64,000 nucleotides of DNA from Ulvibacterium marinum (GCF_003626755.1 NZ_RBCJ01000003.1:103859-167858); one strand, 5' to 3'; shown: positions 18,399 through 27,323, counted from the stretch's first letter. The notes: generated by a model from the letters alone, not told the origin. A program made the numbers and translations.

Positions 18399-19790
18399 TT
18401 ACATTAGCTTCATGGAAACGGGATCCCAATCAACCGGTGATTTCTTGTAATAACTATCATTGGCCAAAAGCGCAGCTCCCGCGGCCCTTAATCCAAAGGT
18501 AGGGTCTTGAATTACTTTTCCTTTTCCTCGGACGGCTGTAAAGAAGTTATAAAAATGGTCATGGTGGGCACCTTTATAATTTCTTGGCGCTTCCCAAGTG
18601 GTACCACCAATGTTTAAGGCCGAATCCCGAGTTTCTAAATTTTGGGCGGCATAGCCTTCACGTATTTTCTCCTGTGTGGCTTCCGTAAAGGCAACCATGG
18701 AATAACCACCGGGGACCATGCCCAATTTAGATCGCCTTACGGTAACCGAATTTTGTCCTACTTCCATTTCACCTTCCGTTCCTATCAATTTAAACCCACC
18801 ACCACCGCCTGAGCCTGCAATGAAATTGATCCGAAAAGCAGCATTGAATGCGGCATGAGTGTCGGTTTTTGGATAGTCATAAAGAGTTATGCTAACATCG
18901 GGCACATCGCGACCGTCATTCCAATAGCGGAGTCCACCTGTAGCCAAGGCCCGGTTTGGACCATGGGAACTGATGACATGATTCAAGGTAGAAAAAGCAT
19001 GTACAAAAAGGTCACCGGCAACCCCGGTGCCATAGTCCTTATAATTACGCCACCTAAAGAATCTTTTTAGCTCGTAAGGTACCTCTGGCGCATTGCCCAG
19101 AAAAGTATCAAAATCCACGGAATCGGGACTGGCATCTGGTGGAATGGGGTATTGCCAAGCTCCTTCGGCCGAGTATCGGTCATTGTAAAAGTCCAACATC
19201 ACGATTTCCCCAATTGCACCATCTTCATAGAGTTGTTTGGCCTTTTCATTCCCTAGGGAAGACATCCCTTGACTCCCGATCTGGCAGATTTTTCCGGTCG
19301 ATTTTTGTGTGGAGATGATTTCTTGACCGTCTTGCCATCGTTGTACCATTGGTTTTTCACAATAGACATGTTTCCCGGCTTTTAGTGCATCAACGGCAAT
19401 TTTCTTATGCCAATGATCCGGAGTGGCCACAATAACGGCATCAATATCCTTTCGGTTCAGGAGTTTGCGATAATCCCGGGTAACAAAGATATCATCGCCC
19501 CAAAGTTCCTTGGCACGATCCAATCTTCCGGAGTATAGATCACAGGCAGCGACCAATTTTACACCGGAAACGGACAGTGCAGCCCTTGTGTCATAAATAC
19601 CTTGTATCCCGGAGCCGATCAGCCCCAAATTAATTTGGTCATTGGCCGTGTATTGCTCATCAAGGTAATCTCGTTTCATTAAAACTTTTTCGCCTTCTGA
19701 GGCAGAAATAAGAAATGGTGCCGAGGTCATGGCAGCGGAACCCAATGTGGCCTTTTTCAGGAATGACCTTCTAGACGGATTTTTCTTCAT
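18399..19790 (-). CDS. Tat-exported Gfo/Idh/MocA oxidoreductase
   Basis: 463 aa. The twin-arginine signal SRRSFLKKATLGSAAM occupies residues 6-21. A Rossmann motif NLGLIGSGIQGIYD lies at about 52-65. AVIVATPDHWHKKIAVDALKAGKH with CEKPM is the classic Gfo/Idh motif carrying the catalytic Lys-Pro region. Such exported family members in Bacteroidetes are often of unknown sugar specificity. It differs from the GH109-like gene at 11015 in lacking the YPTHGLGP motif. Transcribed first in a pair with the PIG-L deacetylase. Confidence 0.85.
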   Translation of the reverse strand: MKKNPSRRSFLKKATLGSAAMTSAPFLISASEGEKVLMKRDYLDEQYTANDQINLGLIGSGIQGIYDTRAALSVSGVKLVAACDLYSGRLDRAKELWGDDIFVTRDYRKLLNRKDIDAVIVATPDHWHKKIAVDALKAGKHVYCEKPMVQRWQDGQEIISTQKSTGKICQIGSQGMSSLGNEKAKQLYEDGAIGEIVMLDFYNDRYSAEGAWQYPIPPDASPDSVDFDTFLGNAPEVPYELKRFFRWRNYKDYGTGVAGDLFVHAFSTLNHVISSHGPNRALATGGLRYWNDGRDVPDVSITLYDYPKTDTHAAFNAAFRINFIAGSGGGGGFKLIGTEGEMEVGQNSVTVRRSKLGMVPGGYSMVAFTEATQEKIREGYAAQNLETRDSALNIGGTTWEAPRNYKGAHHDHFYNFFTAVRGKGKVIQDPTFGLRAAGAALLANDSYYKKSPVDWDPVSMKLM

Positions 19791-19903
19791 TATTCTATGG
19801 CTTTTGGAATTTAGTTGTAATGGCGATGGAAGTTACGTTTTTTGTTGTTCTGCTCCAAGGCATTTTTTGGCAGAAAAAAATAAAAGACCTTTTTATCCTT
19901 AAT

Positions 19904-19947
19904 ATGATTTTTATCATGTTTTCCTCTGTGGGAGGAGCCTACATTTG
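19904..19947 (+). promoter_or_regulatory. FNR-like box and -7 element for the copper-uptake operon
   Basis: ATGA-TTTTTA-TCAT (19904-19917) continues GTTTT. A perfect TACATTTG -7 lies at 19940-19947, again 36 bp from box start. The predicted start site, near 19952, coincides with the ATG at 19953, so this mRNA may be leaderless or translation may begin at Met11 or Met13. Confidence 0.6.
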
Positions 19948-19952
19948 TTTCC

Positions 19953-20330
19953 ATGAAAAGCTATGTAATCCTTTTTGTAGCAATGCTCATGCTGTTGAAG
20001 CCGCTCTGGCCCATTGCGGAGTATGTTATGAACTATGACTACATCGTAAACGTGCTTTGTGAAAATAAGGATAAGCCGCAATTGAAGTGCGACGGAAAAT
20101 GCTATCTTTCCAAGCAATTGGCCAAGGAAGCGGAACAAAGTAAAAGCAATCCTTTCGGAGAAGATCAGGCAAAAACCGAAATTCAGCACGTTGTTTTTTT
20201 TCAATCCTTACCGCAAATGGATTTACGTGTATTCCTTTCACAGTCTACAATGGAAAATTCGCAATTTATTGAGGTTCTTCGATCAAATCTTTTTACTTCC
20301 AATATTTCCCAACCACCCGAGTTGGCCTAA
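19953..20330 (+). CDS. Small membrane-anchored Cys protein, first gene of copper-receptor operon
   Basis: 125 aa, not a family I can name. Residues 1-22 form a hydrophobic signal or anchor. It is followed by a Cys cluster, CENKDKPQLKCDGKCYL (Cys36, 46, 50), and a polar tail ending in a Pro-rich stretch. The CDGKC motif could bind a metal or haem-free copper. Its position directly before a NosA/OprC-like receptor and a Met-rich lipoprotein suggests a role in copper handling at the envelope; this is inference. The predicted transcription start falls at or next to its ATG. Confidence 0.65.
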   Translation: MKSYVILFVAMLMLLKPLWPIAEYVMNYDYIVNVLCENKDKPQLKCDGKCYLSKQLAKEAEQSKSNPFGEDQAKTEIQHVVFFQSLPQMDLRVFLSQSTMENSQFIEVLRSNLFTSNISQPPELA

Positions 20331-20423
20331 TTCAATTTGATGTACAAATTTTTGCTATGGACAAAAGGTTTGTCCACAAAGCTTGTACCCTTAAACTTTT
20401 GAATTAGTCCAAAACAGAAACAG

Positions 20424-22493
20424 ATGAAAACCATATTGAATGGTAGGCCAAGCCGCCCTAAAGCGACAGGTCTAAAAGGCAAATCCTTGTTGCTTGCCGT
20501 GTTATGCGCTGTAGTATTTCATTGGCAAAGCATATCTCAAGAGCCAAGGGTGATAATGGCAAAGGATTCCATACTTCCTATCGACTTAAATGAGGTAATC
20601 GTCATCTCCTCTTACAAAAGAACGTTGGAGCATAATTCGCACCATAAACCACTCTCCACATTGGACCAGTATTTGGAGTCCTCCAAAAAAGTAAACCTGA
20701 TAAAAAGGGGGGGCTATGCCTGGGAGCCGGTACTGAACGATATGACCACGGAACGCCTGTCCGTCACCATTGACGGGATGCGTATTTTTGGTGCCTGCAC
20801 GGATAGAATGGATCCCATAACCTCCTATGTTGATGTTTCCAATCTGTCCGATATACATGTTGCCTGTGGTCAACAAGGGGCGGAACATGGAGCTACCATT
20901 GGAGGGGCAATCGACCTGCGCTTGGAAAAGAGCAATTTTAGACCTGATGGATGGGTAGGCTCTATTGAAACTGGTGGTGAGACCAATAATGCCTCACAGA
21001 TCATTGGCGGTGAATTGAACTATTCCGATGAAAAATTTTATGTGGATACTGATATTATCTACCGTAAGGCCGAGAATTATGTTGCCGGTGGTGGCGAGGA
21101 GGTCGCTTTTTCCCAATTTGAAAAATATAACCTCTCGGTCAATGCAGGTTACAAGGTTTCCGAAGACCAAAAACTGTTGGCCAGTTTCATTTTTGATGAG
21201 GCCCGCGATGTGGGATACCCCGCCTTGCCCATGGATGTTTCCCTGGCACGGGCCTTTATAGGTTCCGTCAGTTGGATACAAACAGATTTCATGGGTGACT
21301 TCAAGAATTGGGAAACCAAGCTGTATGCCAATTCCATTACCCATATCATGGATGATAGCCAAAGGCCCGATGTTCCCATTCGAATGGATATGCCCGGATG
21401 GAGCGATACCTATGGCTATTTTTCCCAAGCCACGCTTAAGCGCAATAACCACCAATTCTTATTGAAACTGGATGGATTTTATAATCGTTCGCTTGCCGAG
21501 ATGACCATGTATCCCAACAATCCCAATGAGCGTGAAATGTTTATGCTTACTTGGCCCAATGTGCGTACTCTGAACAACGGTTTTTATGCGGAAGATGTAA
21601 TAGACTTCAAGGGAAGTTCCCTAAAATTATCCACTAGATTGGCAGTACAAGGTTTTAATGTGGCCGATGAAATGGGGTTGAACAGCCTCCGGATTTTCTA
21701 TCCTGAAATGGCCCAAAGGCAGACCCGCTTTCTAAAGAGCTTTTCGGCACGGTATCATAAAAAACTAAAATCGGTTCATTTGGACGGTGGGCTCTCCTAC
21801 GGGGATAGGGCTCCATCCGTTTCCGAAGGTTTTGGATTTTATCTATTCAACAGTTTTGACAATCATGACTATGTTGGCGACCCAGACTTAAGGAATGAAA
21901 AGGCCATTGAGTTGAACACAAAAATATCGGTGCCTATCAAAAAATTGAATTTTAGTTTGGAAGGAAATTACTTCCACACCATGGACTTCATAGTAGGGGA
22001 GGTAAACCCTGCCTTAAGCGTAATGACCATTGGTGCAGAAGGGGTAAAGGTTTACAAAAATTTGGAACATGCCAATTTGTACAATATCTCCTTGGATACC
22101 AAGTATCAAATTACCCCGGAATTCGTTTGGACAGGATTGGTCTCCTATCACCGTGGTACGGATCAGGACGGGCGCAATCTGCCCTTTATAAGTCCTTTTA
22201 CGTATAACTCCATGTTGCAATACACCCAGGGCAAATTTTCGGGATCATTAACGATGCGCGGTGCGGCGGACCAAGTGAATTTTAATCCGGAATTTGGCGA
22301 GGACCGAACCGATGCATACACCGTGTTCTCTTTATCATTGGGGAAATCGTTTTCCATTAACAATGATGATGTTTATGTAAAAACTGGTGTGGAAAACATT
22401 TTTGATGAATTCTATTCAACCTATACGGACTGGAATAATATCCCTCGGATGGGGCGTAACTTTTTTATGACCGTTTCGTATGCCATCAATTAA
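20424..22493 (+). CDS. NosA/OprC-like TonB-dependent copper receptor
   Basis: 689 aa with signal peptide (to about 39), plug and barrel, lacking the extra N-terminal domain of SusC. In the plug, FGACTDRMDP places Cys125 and Met129 in a C-x3-M pattern, and the barrel has THIMDD with His307 and Met309 (H-x-M). These match the Cys/Met and His/Met copper ligands known from OprC. OprC/NosA receptors supply copper for nitrous oxide reductase in Pseudomonas. Here the gene lies between an FNR-like promoter and a Met/His-rich lipoprotein, with nosZ 2.6 kb downstream, which supports a copper-uptake role. Confidence 0.8.
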   Translation: MKTILNGRPSRPKATGLKGKSLLLAVLCAVVFHWQSISQEPRVIMAKDSILPIDLNEVIVISSYKRTLEHNSHHKPLSTLDQYLESSKKVNLIKRGGYAWEPVLNDMTTERLSVTIDGMRIFGACTDRMDPITSYVDVSNLSDIHVACGQQGAEHGATIGGAIDLRLEKSNFRPDGWVGSIETGGETNNASQIIGGELNYSDEKFYVDTDIIYRKAENYVAGGGEEVAFSQFEKYNLSVNAGYKVSEDQKLLASFIFDEARDVGYPALPMDVSLARAFIGSVSWIQTDFMGDFKNWETKLYANSITHIMDDSQRPDVPIRMDMPGWSDTYGYFSQATLKRNNHQFLLKLDGFYNRSLAEMTMYPNNPNEREMFMLTWPNVRTLNNGFYAEDVIDFKGSSLKLSTRLAVQGFNVADEMGLNSLRIFYPEMAQRQTRFLKSFSARYHKKLKSVHLDGGLSYGDRAPSVSEGFGFYLFNSFDNHDYVGDPDLRNEKAIELNTKISVPIKKLNFSLEGNYFHTMDFIVGEVNPALSVMTIGAEGVKVYKNLEHANLYNISLDTKYQITPEFVWTGLVSYHRGTDQDGRNLPFISPFTYNSMLQYTQGKFSGSLTMRGAADQVNFNPEFGEDRTDAYTVFSLSLGKSFSINNDDVYVKTGVENIFDEFYSTYTDWNNIPRMGRNFFMTVSYAIN

Positions 22494-22512
22494 TAACAAT
22501 TAAAACTCTATT

Positions 22513-23370
22513 ATGAAAACAATAAAATATTTAGTAACAACACTATTTCTTACCGCAAGTTTTATCTCCTGTACCGATGATTCGGATGATCCCATACCCA
22601 TTGTGGAAGAGAATCCACTCGCCGAGTATACAATGCTAAAGGCCGTGAAGGCCAATAATCATAGCATTGAACTCTATTCCGAACAAGAGCAATTTACAAT
22701 TGGTTATAACGAACTGTTTATCCGAATTAAGGATGAGGCTAGCGAGAGTTACGTATCCGATGCCAATATTTCTTGGAATCCTGTAATGCACATGACGGAA
22801 ATGATGCACTCCTGTCCAAAATCTGAAGTTTCCAAAACGGAGAACGCCTCAGTTTACAAAGGGTCTAGCATTTTTCAAATGCCAGGAAATGCAGACGAAT
22901 ATTGGGAGTTGAACTTGGAGTACACTATTGCAGGACAGACCTACAATGCTACTGAGCGTATTGAGGTGAAGGCCCCTGTAGACGGCAAAAAAAGAGTAAG
23001 TGTTTTTATGGGAACGGATGAGACCCGTTACGTTTTGGCCATGATGCCTATGAAACCGGAGGTCGCCGTGAACGATTTCTCGGCCGTGCTCTTTAAGATG
23101 GAGAACATGATGACCTTTCCTGCTGTAGAGGATTATAAGATAATGATCGATCCTCGTATGCCCGGTATGGGAAACCACGGTTCTCCCAATAATGAAGATT
23201 TGACCTATGATCCGGCATCAAAAATGTACAATGGAAAATTGTCATTGACCATGACGGGCTATTGGAAAATTAACCTAAAGCTGTTGAATGATAATGATGA
23301 GGTATTGAAGGGAGAGGATGTTACTGAAGAAAATGAGGCCAGCAGCCTGTTCTTTGAGATAGAATTTTAG
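22513..23370 (+). CDS. Met/His-rich envelope lipoprotein, putative copper binder
   Basis: 285 aa. Signal peptide with lipobox SFISC (Cys20). The mature protein has a candidate metal cluster VMHMTEMMHSC (Met92, His93, Met94, Met97, Met98, His99, Cys101) and a second, DPRMPGMGNHGSP (Met216, Met219, His222). The second domain ends with a GYWKINLKL beta strand reminiscent of FixH/YtkA-like folds. It starts 19 bp after the copper-receptor gene and is followed by a terminator, so it closes that operon. Transfer of copper from receptor to the periplasm is a reasonable inference. Confidence 0.7.
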   Translation: MKTIKYLVTTLFLTASFISCTDDSDDPIPIVEENPLAEYTMLKAVKANNHSIELYSEQEQFTIGYNELFIRIKDEASESYVSDANISWNPVMHMTEMMHSCPKSEVSKTENASVYKGSSIFQMPGNADEYWELNLEYTIAGQTYNATERIEVKAPVDGKKRVSVFMGTDETRYVLAMMPMKPEVAVNDFSAVLFKMENMMTFPAVEDYKIMIDPRMPGMGNHGSPNNEDLTYDPASKMYNGKLSLTMTGYWKINLKLLNDNDEVLKGEDVTEENEASSLFFEIEF

Positions 23371-23400
23371 TTATACTTTTGGTTGTAGTTGTTTTTCCTT

Positions 23401-23432
23401 AAAAGACTCCTTTGAAAAAGGGGGTCTTTTTT
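23401..23432. terminator. Bidirectional intrinsic terminator
   Basis: AAAAGACTCC (23401-23410) pairs with GGGGTCTTTT (23421-23430) around a TTTGAAAAAG loop, with T-runs on one side and A-runs on the other. It separates the lipoprotein (plus) from the convergent Rrf2 gene (minus) and can serve both. Confidence 0.75.
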
Positions 23433-23437
23433 GATTT

Positions 23438-23869
23438 CTAAATGGGTAAAAATGATTTTCCGGACCGGATTTCCGATGTAAGATCTTCCACTGAAGTTTC
23501 CTTTAATTTTTTTACAAAACTCGCCTTGGTATCATCCACGAGATGGTGCATGGGGCAAGGGTTTTCGTTATCGCACTTGTGCAGGCTTAGCACACAGGAA
23601 GTTAATCTATTATCACCATCTATTAAATTGATAATATCGAAAAGAAGGGTCTTTTTGTTCTCTTCGTTCAGATAGAAACCACCTCCAGGACCACGCATGG
23701 ACGAAACCATATTATGTCTGGAAAGTTCTTGAAGTATTTTGGCTATGTAGGCCCGAGGAACATTTATGGGCTCACTGATATCCTTGGCCAATATTTTCTT
23801 TTCCATACTGGAATGTACCGCTAAATACAGTACGGCCTTTAGGGCATATTTTGAGGAGTTCGATAACAT
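23438..23869 (-). CDS. Rrf2-family regulator, possible Fe-S sensor (NsrR/IscR type)
   Basis: 143 aa from the ATG at 23869 (MLSNSSKYALKAVLYL, the usual family start); a longer frame to 23935 would run into the nos promoter. The winged helix includes DISEPINVPRAYIAKILQEL and the wing GGFYL. Three cysteines, CVLSLHKCDNENPC (C-x6-C-x5-C), resemble the cluster ligands of NsrR and IscR. It is divergent from the nos operon, and its own candidate -7 (TATATTTG, minus strand at 23893-23886) lies beside the FNR-like box. Control by nitric oxide or cluster status is plausible. The family, but not the signal, is secure. Confidence 0.85.
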   Translation of the reverse strand: MLSNSSKYALKAVLYLAVHSSMEKKILAKDISEPINVPRAYIAKILQELSRHNMVSSMRGPGGGFYLNEENKKTLLFDIINLIDGDNRLTSCVLSLHKCDNENPCPMHHLVDDTKASFVKKLKETSVEDLTSEIRSGKSFLPI

Positions 23870-23921
23870 TTTGCAAAGCTTTTTACAAATATAGAGAATA
23901 AAAGAGTTTTTTATCCTAAAT

Positions 23922-23965
23922 ATGACTAATATCATGTTTTATACTTTTTGCCACCCTTACTTTTG
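23922..23965 (+). promoter_or_regulatory. FNR-like box and -7 element for the nos operon
   Basis: ATGA-CTAATA-TCAT (23922-23935) continues GTTTT. A perfect TACTTTTG -7 lies at 23958-23965, 36 bp from box start. Predicted start near 23970, 26 bp before the cytochrome c ATG; the box centre would be near -41.5, the position of a class II activator. Confidence 0.7.
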
Positions 23966-23995
23966 CCTCATAATCAATAACAAACAATTAAGGGT

Positions 23996-24502
23996 ATGGG
24001 AAGAATCAGTAAAAGTTTTACGGTACTGTTCACGCTACTGATATTGAGCTGTGGAGGAAAGGAAGAGAAAAAAGATGGTTTTAGCATTGAACGGAAAAAA
24101 GCCACTACGGAGAAGAAAGCGGAGACACCCACTACAAATCAGGTTAAGGCTTCGGAACGGATAGATTTGACTTCCAAAGGTGTGGGGCCCATTAATTCCA
24201 TAACGTTGGATGCAGCAATAGATCAAGCCATAGCTACTCAAGGCGAAGAAGTATTTAAGCAAATGTGCATGGCCTGTCACCGGGTAGGCAAAAAGTTTAT
24301 TGGACCCGCACCCAACGGAATATTGGAAAGAAGAACTCCAGAATGGATTATGAATATGATTCTTAATCCAGAGGTGATGGTAAAGGAAGATGCCTTGGCC
24401 AAAGAACTTTTAATAGAGTTCAATGGATCGCCCATGGCCAATCAGAGCCTTACGGAAGATCAGGCAAGGGCGGTACTGGAATATTTTAGAACCCTAAAGT
24501 AG
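23996..24502 (+). CDS. Monohaem cytochrome c lipoprotein of the nos operon
   Basis: 168 aa. Lipobox ILSC (Cys19), then a charged linker of about 50 residues. A class I cytochrome c domain has CMACH (Cys91, Cys94, His95) and a likely axial Met in GSPMANQS near 150. It would carry electrons in the periplasm, most likely to NosZ, since it is the first gene of the operon under the FNR-like promoter and the fasciclin gene follows after 7 bp. Similar cytochromes head nos clusters in other Bacteroidetes. Confidence 0.85.
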   Translation: MGRISKSFTVLFTLLILSCGGKEEKKDGFSIERKKATTEKKAETPTTNQVKASERIDLTSKGVGPINSITLDAAIDQAIATQGEEVFKQMCMACHRVGKKFIGPAPNGILERRTPEWIMNMILNPEVMVKEDALAKELLIEFNGSPMANQSLTEDQARAVLEYFRTLK

Positions 24503-24509
24503 ATTCATA

Positions 24510-25097
24510 ATGAAAACAACAATCAACCTCAAAATGTTGGTCGGCTGTTTTTGTATGCTGTTTTTTTTATCCAGCTGTAAAAACGAGACCAAAAACGAAA
24601 CGATGACTTCCCAAACCGAAAAAGCGGAAACCGGGGAGGTGAAAAAACAGGGCCAGGCCTTTATTAAAGATGATGAGTCAACACCAAACGTACTTAACAT
24701 TGCCATTGGATCCCCAGATCATACAACTCTTGTGGCTGCTGTACAGGCGGCGGATTTGGAGAATGCCCTGGTAAATGCTGGGCCATTGATGGTATTTGCC
24801 CCTACCAATGCGGCTTTTGATGCACTTCCACCTGGTACCGTGGAAGATTTGCTAAAACCTGAGAATAAAAATGCGTTGGCCAATATTCTAAAACACCACG
24901 TAACCCCTGGCAACTATAGCAAGGACTTTTTAAAGAAATTTAAGAAGTTGGGGCAGGCCAACAACCAAAACACAACTGTAGAAGTTAAAGGAGAGGACGT
25001 TTACGTGGGTGGTGCAAAAATCGTTGCCAGTATTCCTGCTGGAAACGGCATAGTACACGTAGTGGACAAGGTAATCTTACCACCTTCCGGGGAATAA
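24510..25097 (+). CDS. Fasciclin (FAS1)-domain lipoprotein in the nos operon
   Basis: 195 aa. Lipobox LSSC (Cys23), a charged linker, then one FAS1 domain (about 60-193) with the conserved elements TTLVAAVQAADL, GPLMVFAPTNAAF, LANILKHHVTPG and GIVHVVDKVILPP. FAS1 domains mediate adhesion or protein contacts. A copy between cytochrome c and nosZ recurs in flavobacterial nos clusters and may hold the respiratory proteins together or help maturation; the role is not established. Confidence 0.85.
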   Translation: MKTTINLKMLVGCFCMLFFLSSCKNETKNETMTSQTEKAETGEVKKQGQAFIKDDESTPNVLNIAIGSPDHTTLVAAVQAADLENALVNAGPLMVFAPTNAAFDALPPGTVEDLLKPENKNALANILKHHVTPGNYSKDFLKKFKKLGQANNQNTTVEVKGEDVYVGGAKIVASIPAGNGIVHVVDKVILPPSGE

Positions 25098-25129
25098 TTG
25101 AAAATCGAAATAACATAAAAACAACAACA

Positions 25130-27085
25130 ATGAGAAAGTTTAAGAATCCAATGCTGGTATTGTTTGGGCTCGCCTTGGTCTTCACCAGTTGTGGGGATCA
25201 AAAAAAGGGTAATAGCGGGGCGTTGACTTCCAATGCCGCCGAAAAAGTATACGTTGCCCCTGGGGAACATGATGAGTTCTATGCCTTTGTTTCTGGTGGA
25301 TTTAGTGGACAATTGTCCGTTTACGGATTGCCATCGGGAAGACTTTTCAAGGTAATTCCTGTTTTCTCCCAAGATGCCGAAAAAGCATGGGGCTACAATG
25401 AGGAAACCAAGCCCATGCTCAATACGTCCTTTGGATTTGTACCTTGGGACGATTCCCATCACCCTGATATTTCACAGACCAACGGGGAATTGGATGGCCG
25501 TTATGTATTTATAAACGGGAATAATACACCCCGTATCGCCAAAATAGATCTAACCGTTTTTGAAACAACAGAGATTATTGAGATTCCCAATAGTGCTGGT
25601 AACCATAGCTCTTCCTTTGTTACGGAGAATACCGAATATGTGGTGGCAGGGACTCGGTTTTCCGTTCCGGTACCGCAAAGGGATATGCCCATCAATGAAT
25701 ACAAGGGGAATTTTAAAGGAGCTTTAACGTTCATCAGTGTTGACCCGGAGGATGGGGGTATGGATATCAAGTTCCAATTGATGATGCCCGGATTTGACTA
25801 TGACCTATCACACCCCGGTCGTGGCAAATCGCACGGATGGTTCTTTTTTACCACGTACAACTCCGAGGAAGCCAGTACATTACTTGAGGTAAATGCTTCA
25901 CAGAATGACAAAGACTTTATTGCTGCGGTCAATTGGAAAAAGATAGAGGAATATGTAAACAATGGCGGAGGTACCAAAATGCCCTCCAACTATGCACATA
26001 ATGTTTATAATGAAGAAACGCATACCGCTACTTCTACTATGGAAAAAGAAGTGCTTGTGGTAAATCCAACAGATGTACCTGGTGCTGTTTTCTTTTTGCC
26101 TACACCTAAATCACCTCACGGTTGCGATGTAGATCCATCTGGAGAATATATTGTAGGTAACGGTAAACTCTCCGCTGATTTAACGGTTCATTCCTTTACA
26201 AAAATGTTGGAAGCCATAGAAGGAAAGAAATATGACGGTGACGCATATGGTATCCCTATCTTGAAGTTCGAGGATGTTTTGGCCGGCACGGTAAGCCAAC
26301 CCGGTCTTGGACCATTGCACACTGAATTTGACGGTCAAGGAAATGCATATACCACTTTCTTTATTTCCTCGGAAGTTGTCAAATGGAAATTGGGCACTTG
26401 GGAAGTAGTGGATAGACAACCTTGTTTCTACTCTGTTGGCCACTTGATGATTCCTGGTGGAAATTCTAGAAAGCCCTTTGGCAAATACGTGCTGGCCATG
26501 AATAAGATTACCAAGGACAGGTACTTGCCTACAGGTCCAGAAGTAACACAATCGGCACAGCTATATGATATTTCCGGAGAGAAGATGGAGCTCTTATTGG
26601 ATTTCCCTACAGTGGGAGAACCTCATTATGCCGCAGGTATTGCCGCGGATATTGTAAAGGAACGGTCCAAAAAGATTTTCGATTTAAAGGAAAACAAGCA
26701 CGAATATGGTATAACCTCAGATGCCGATGTTAGGGTGGAACGCAACGGTATGGAAGTTCATATTTACATGTCCATGATACGTAGTCACTTTAACCCTGAT
26801 AATATCGAAGGAATAAAAGTAGGGGATAAGGTATACTTCCACGTTACCAATATGGAACAGGATTATGATGTGCCACACGGTGTAAGTATCATCGGTGCGA
26901 ATACATCAGAATTGTTGATTATGCCCGGACAGACGGAAACCTTTGTATGGGAGCCCAAACAACCAGGGGTATGGCCATTTTATTGTACGGATTTCTGTTC
27001 CGCATTGCACCAAGAAATGCAGGGGTATGTAAGGGTATCCCCAGCTAGCTCTAACATTGACCTTTCATGGTCTTTGGGAGAATAA
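25130..27085 (+). CDS. nosZ: Nitrous oxide reductase, clade II type, lipoprotein signal
   Basis: 651 aa. It reduces N2O to N2 in the periplasm. A seven-bladed propeller carries the CuZ histidines (for example DDSHHPD near 110 and LSHPGRGKSHGW near 225-236). The C-terminal cupredoxin domain has the CuA motif CTDFCSALHQEM (Cys619, Cys623, His627, Met630). The signal is Sec-type with a lipobox (FTSCG, Cys21), not the Tat signal of clade I NosZ, so the enzyme should be membrane-tethered. The gene stands between fasciclin and an intrinsic terminator. All visible catalytic ligands are present, so the enzyme looks functional. Confidence 0.97.
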   Translation: MRKFKNPMLVLFGLALVFTSCGDQKKGNSGALTSNAAEKVYVAPGEHDEFYAFVSGGFSGQLSVYGLPSGRLFKVIPVFSQDAEKAWGYNEETKPMLNTSFGFVPWDDSHHPDISQTNGELDGRYVFINGNNTPRIAKIDLTVFETTEIIEIPNSAGNHSSSFVTENTEYVVAGTRFSVPVPQRDMPINEYKGNFKGALTFISVDPEDGGMDIKFQLMMPGFDYDLSHPGRGKSHGWFFFTTYNSEEASTLLEVNASQNDKDFIAAVNWKKIEEYVNNGGGTKMPSNYAHNVYNEETHTATSTMEKEVLVVNPTDVPGAVFFLPTPKSPHGCDVDPSGEYIVGNGKLSADLTVHSFTKMLEAIEGKKYDGDAYGIPILKFEDVLAGTVSQPGLGPLHTEFDGQGNAYTTFFISSEVVKWKLGTWEVVDRQPCFYSVGHLMIPGGNSRKPFGKYVLAMNKITKDRYLPTGPEVTQSAQLYDISGEKMELLLDFPTVGEPHYAAGIAADIVKERSKKIFDLKENKHEYGITSDADVRVERNGMEVHIYMSMIRSHFNPDNIEGIKVGDKVYFHVTNMEQDYDVPHGVSIIGANTSELLIMPGQTETFVWEPKQPGVWPFYCTDFCSALHQEMQGYVRVSPASSNIDLSWSLGE

Positions 27086-27124
27086 TTAATTACCCTTAAA
27101 GATTAGTTTTTCAAACTTAAGGCA

Positions 27125-27153
27125 GGGCCGGCCCTATGGCCGGCCCACTTTTT
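27125..27153 (+). terminator. Strong intrinsic hairpin inside the nos cluster
   Basis: GGGCCGGCC (27125-27133), loop CTAT, GGCCGGCCC (27138-27146), then ACTTTTT. Perfect 9-bp GC-rich stem with a T-tract, 39 bp after the nosZ stop. It would stop or attenuate transcription before the accessory genes, leaving nosZ mRNA more abundant. Confidence 0.85.
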
Positions 27154-27323
27154 AACCGGTTAACGAATTGCAGAAATGAAACGAACATGAATTTTTTTAA
27201 TCAAAAACTACACGCAGAGGAACGATTAAAATAAATTTATGAGAGAACGAGTGTAACGAGTGGTTGCATGGGTTCTTAAATTTTTGGATAGCTTATTTAC
27301 AGGGAATTAAAAATTTCAAACAC

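Noticed and set aside
19820..20038. 72-codon frame before the copper operon
   Set aside because: It spans the promoter and overlaps the better supported 125-aa gene in another frame.
20424..22493. Siderophore or vitamin B12 receptor
   Set aside because: The C-x3-M and H-x-M residues and the nos context fit a copper receptor better.
27246..27263. Short direct repeat ACGAGTG-TA-ACGAGTG before the nos membrane protein
   Set aside because: Only two copies, no palindrome and no second locus; too little to call an operator.
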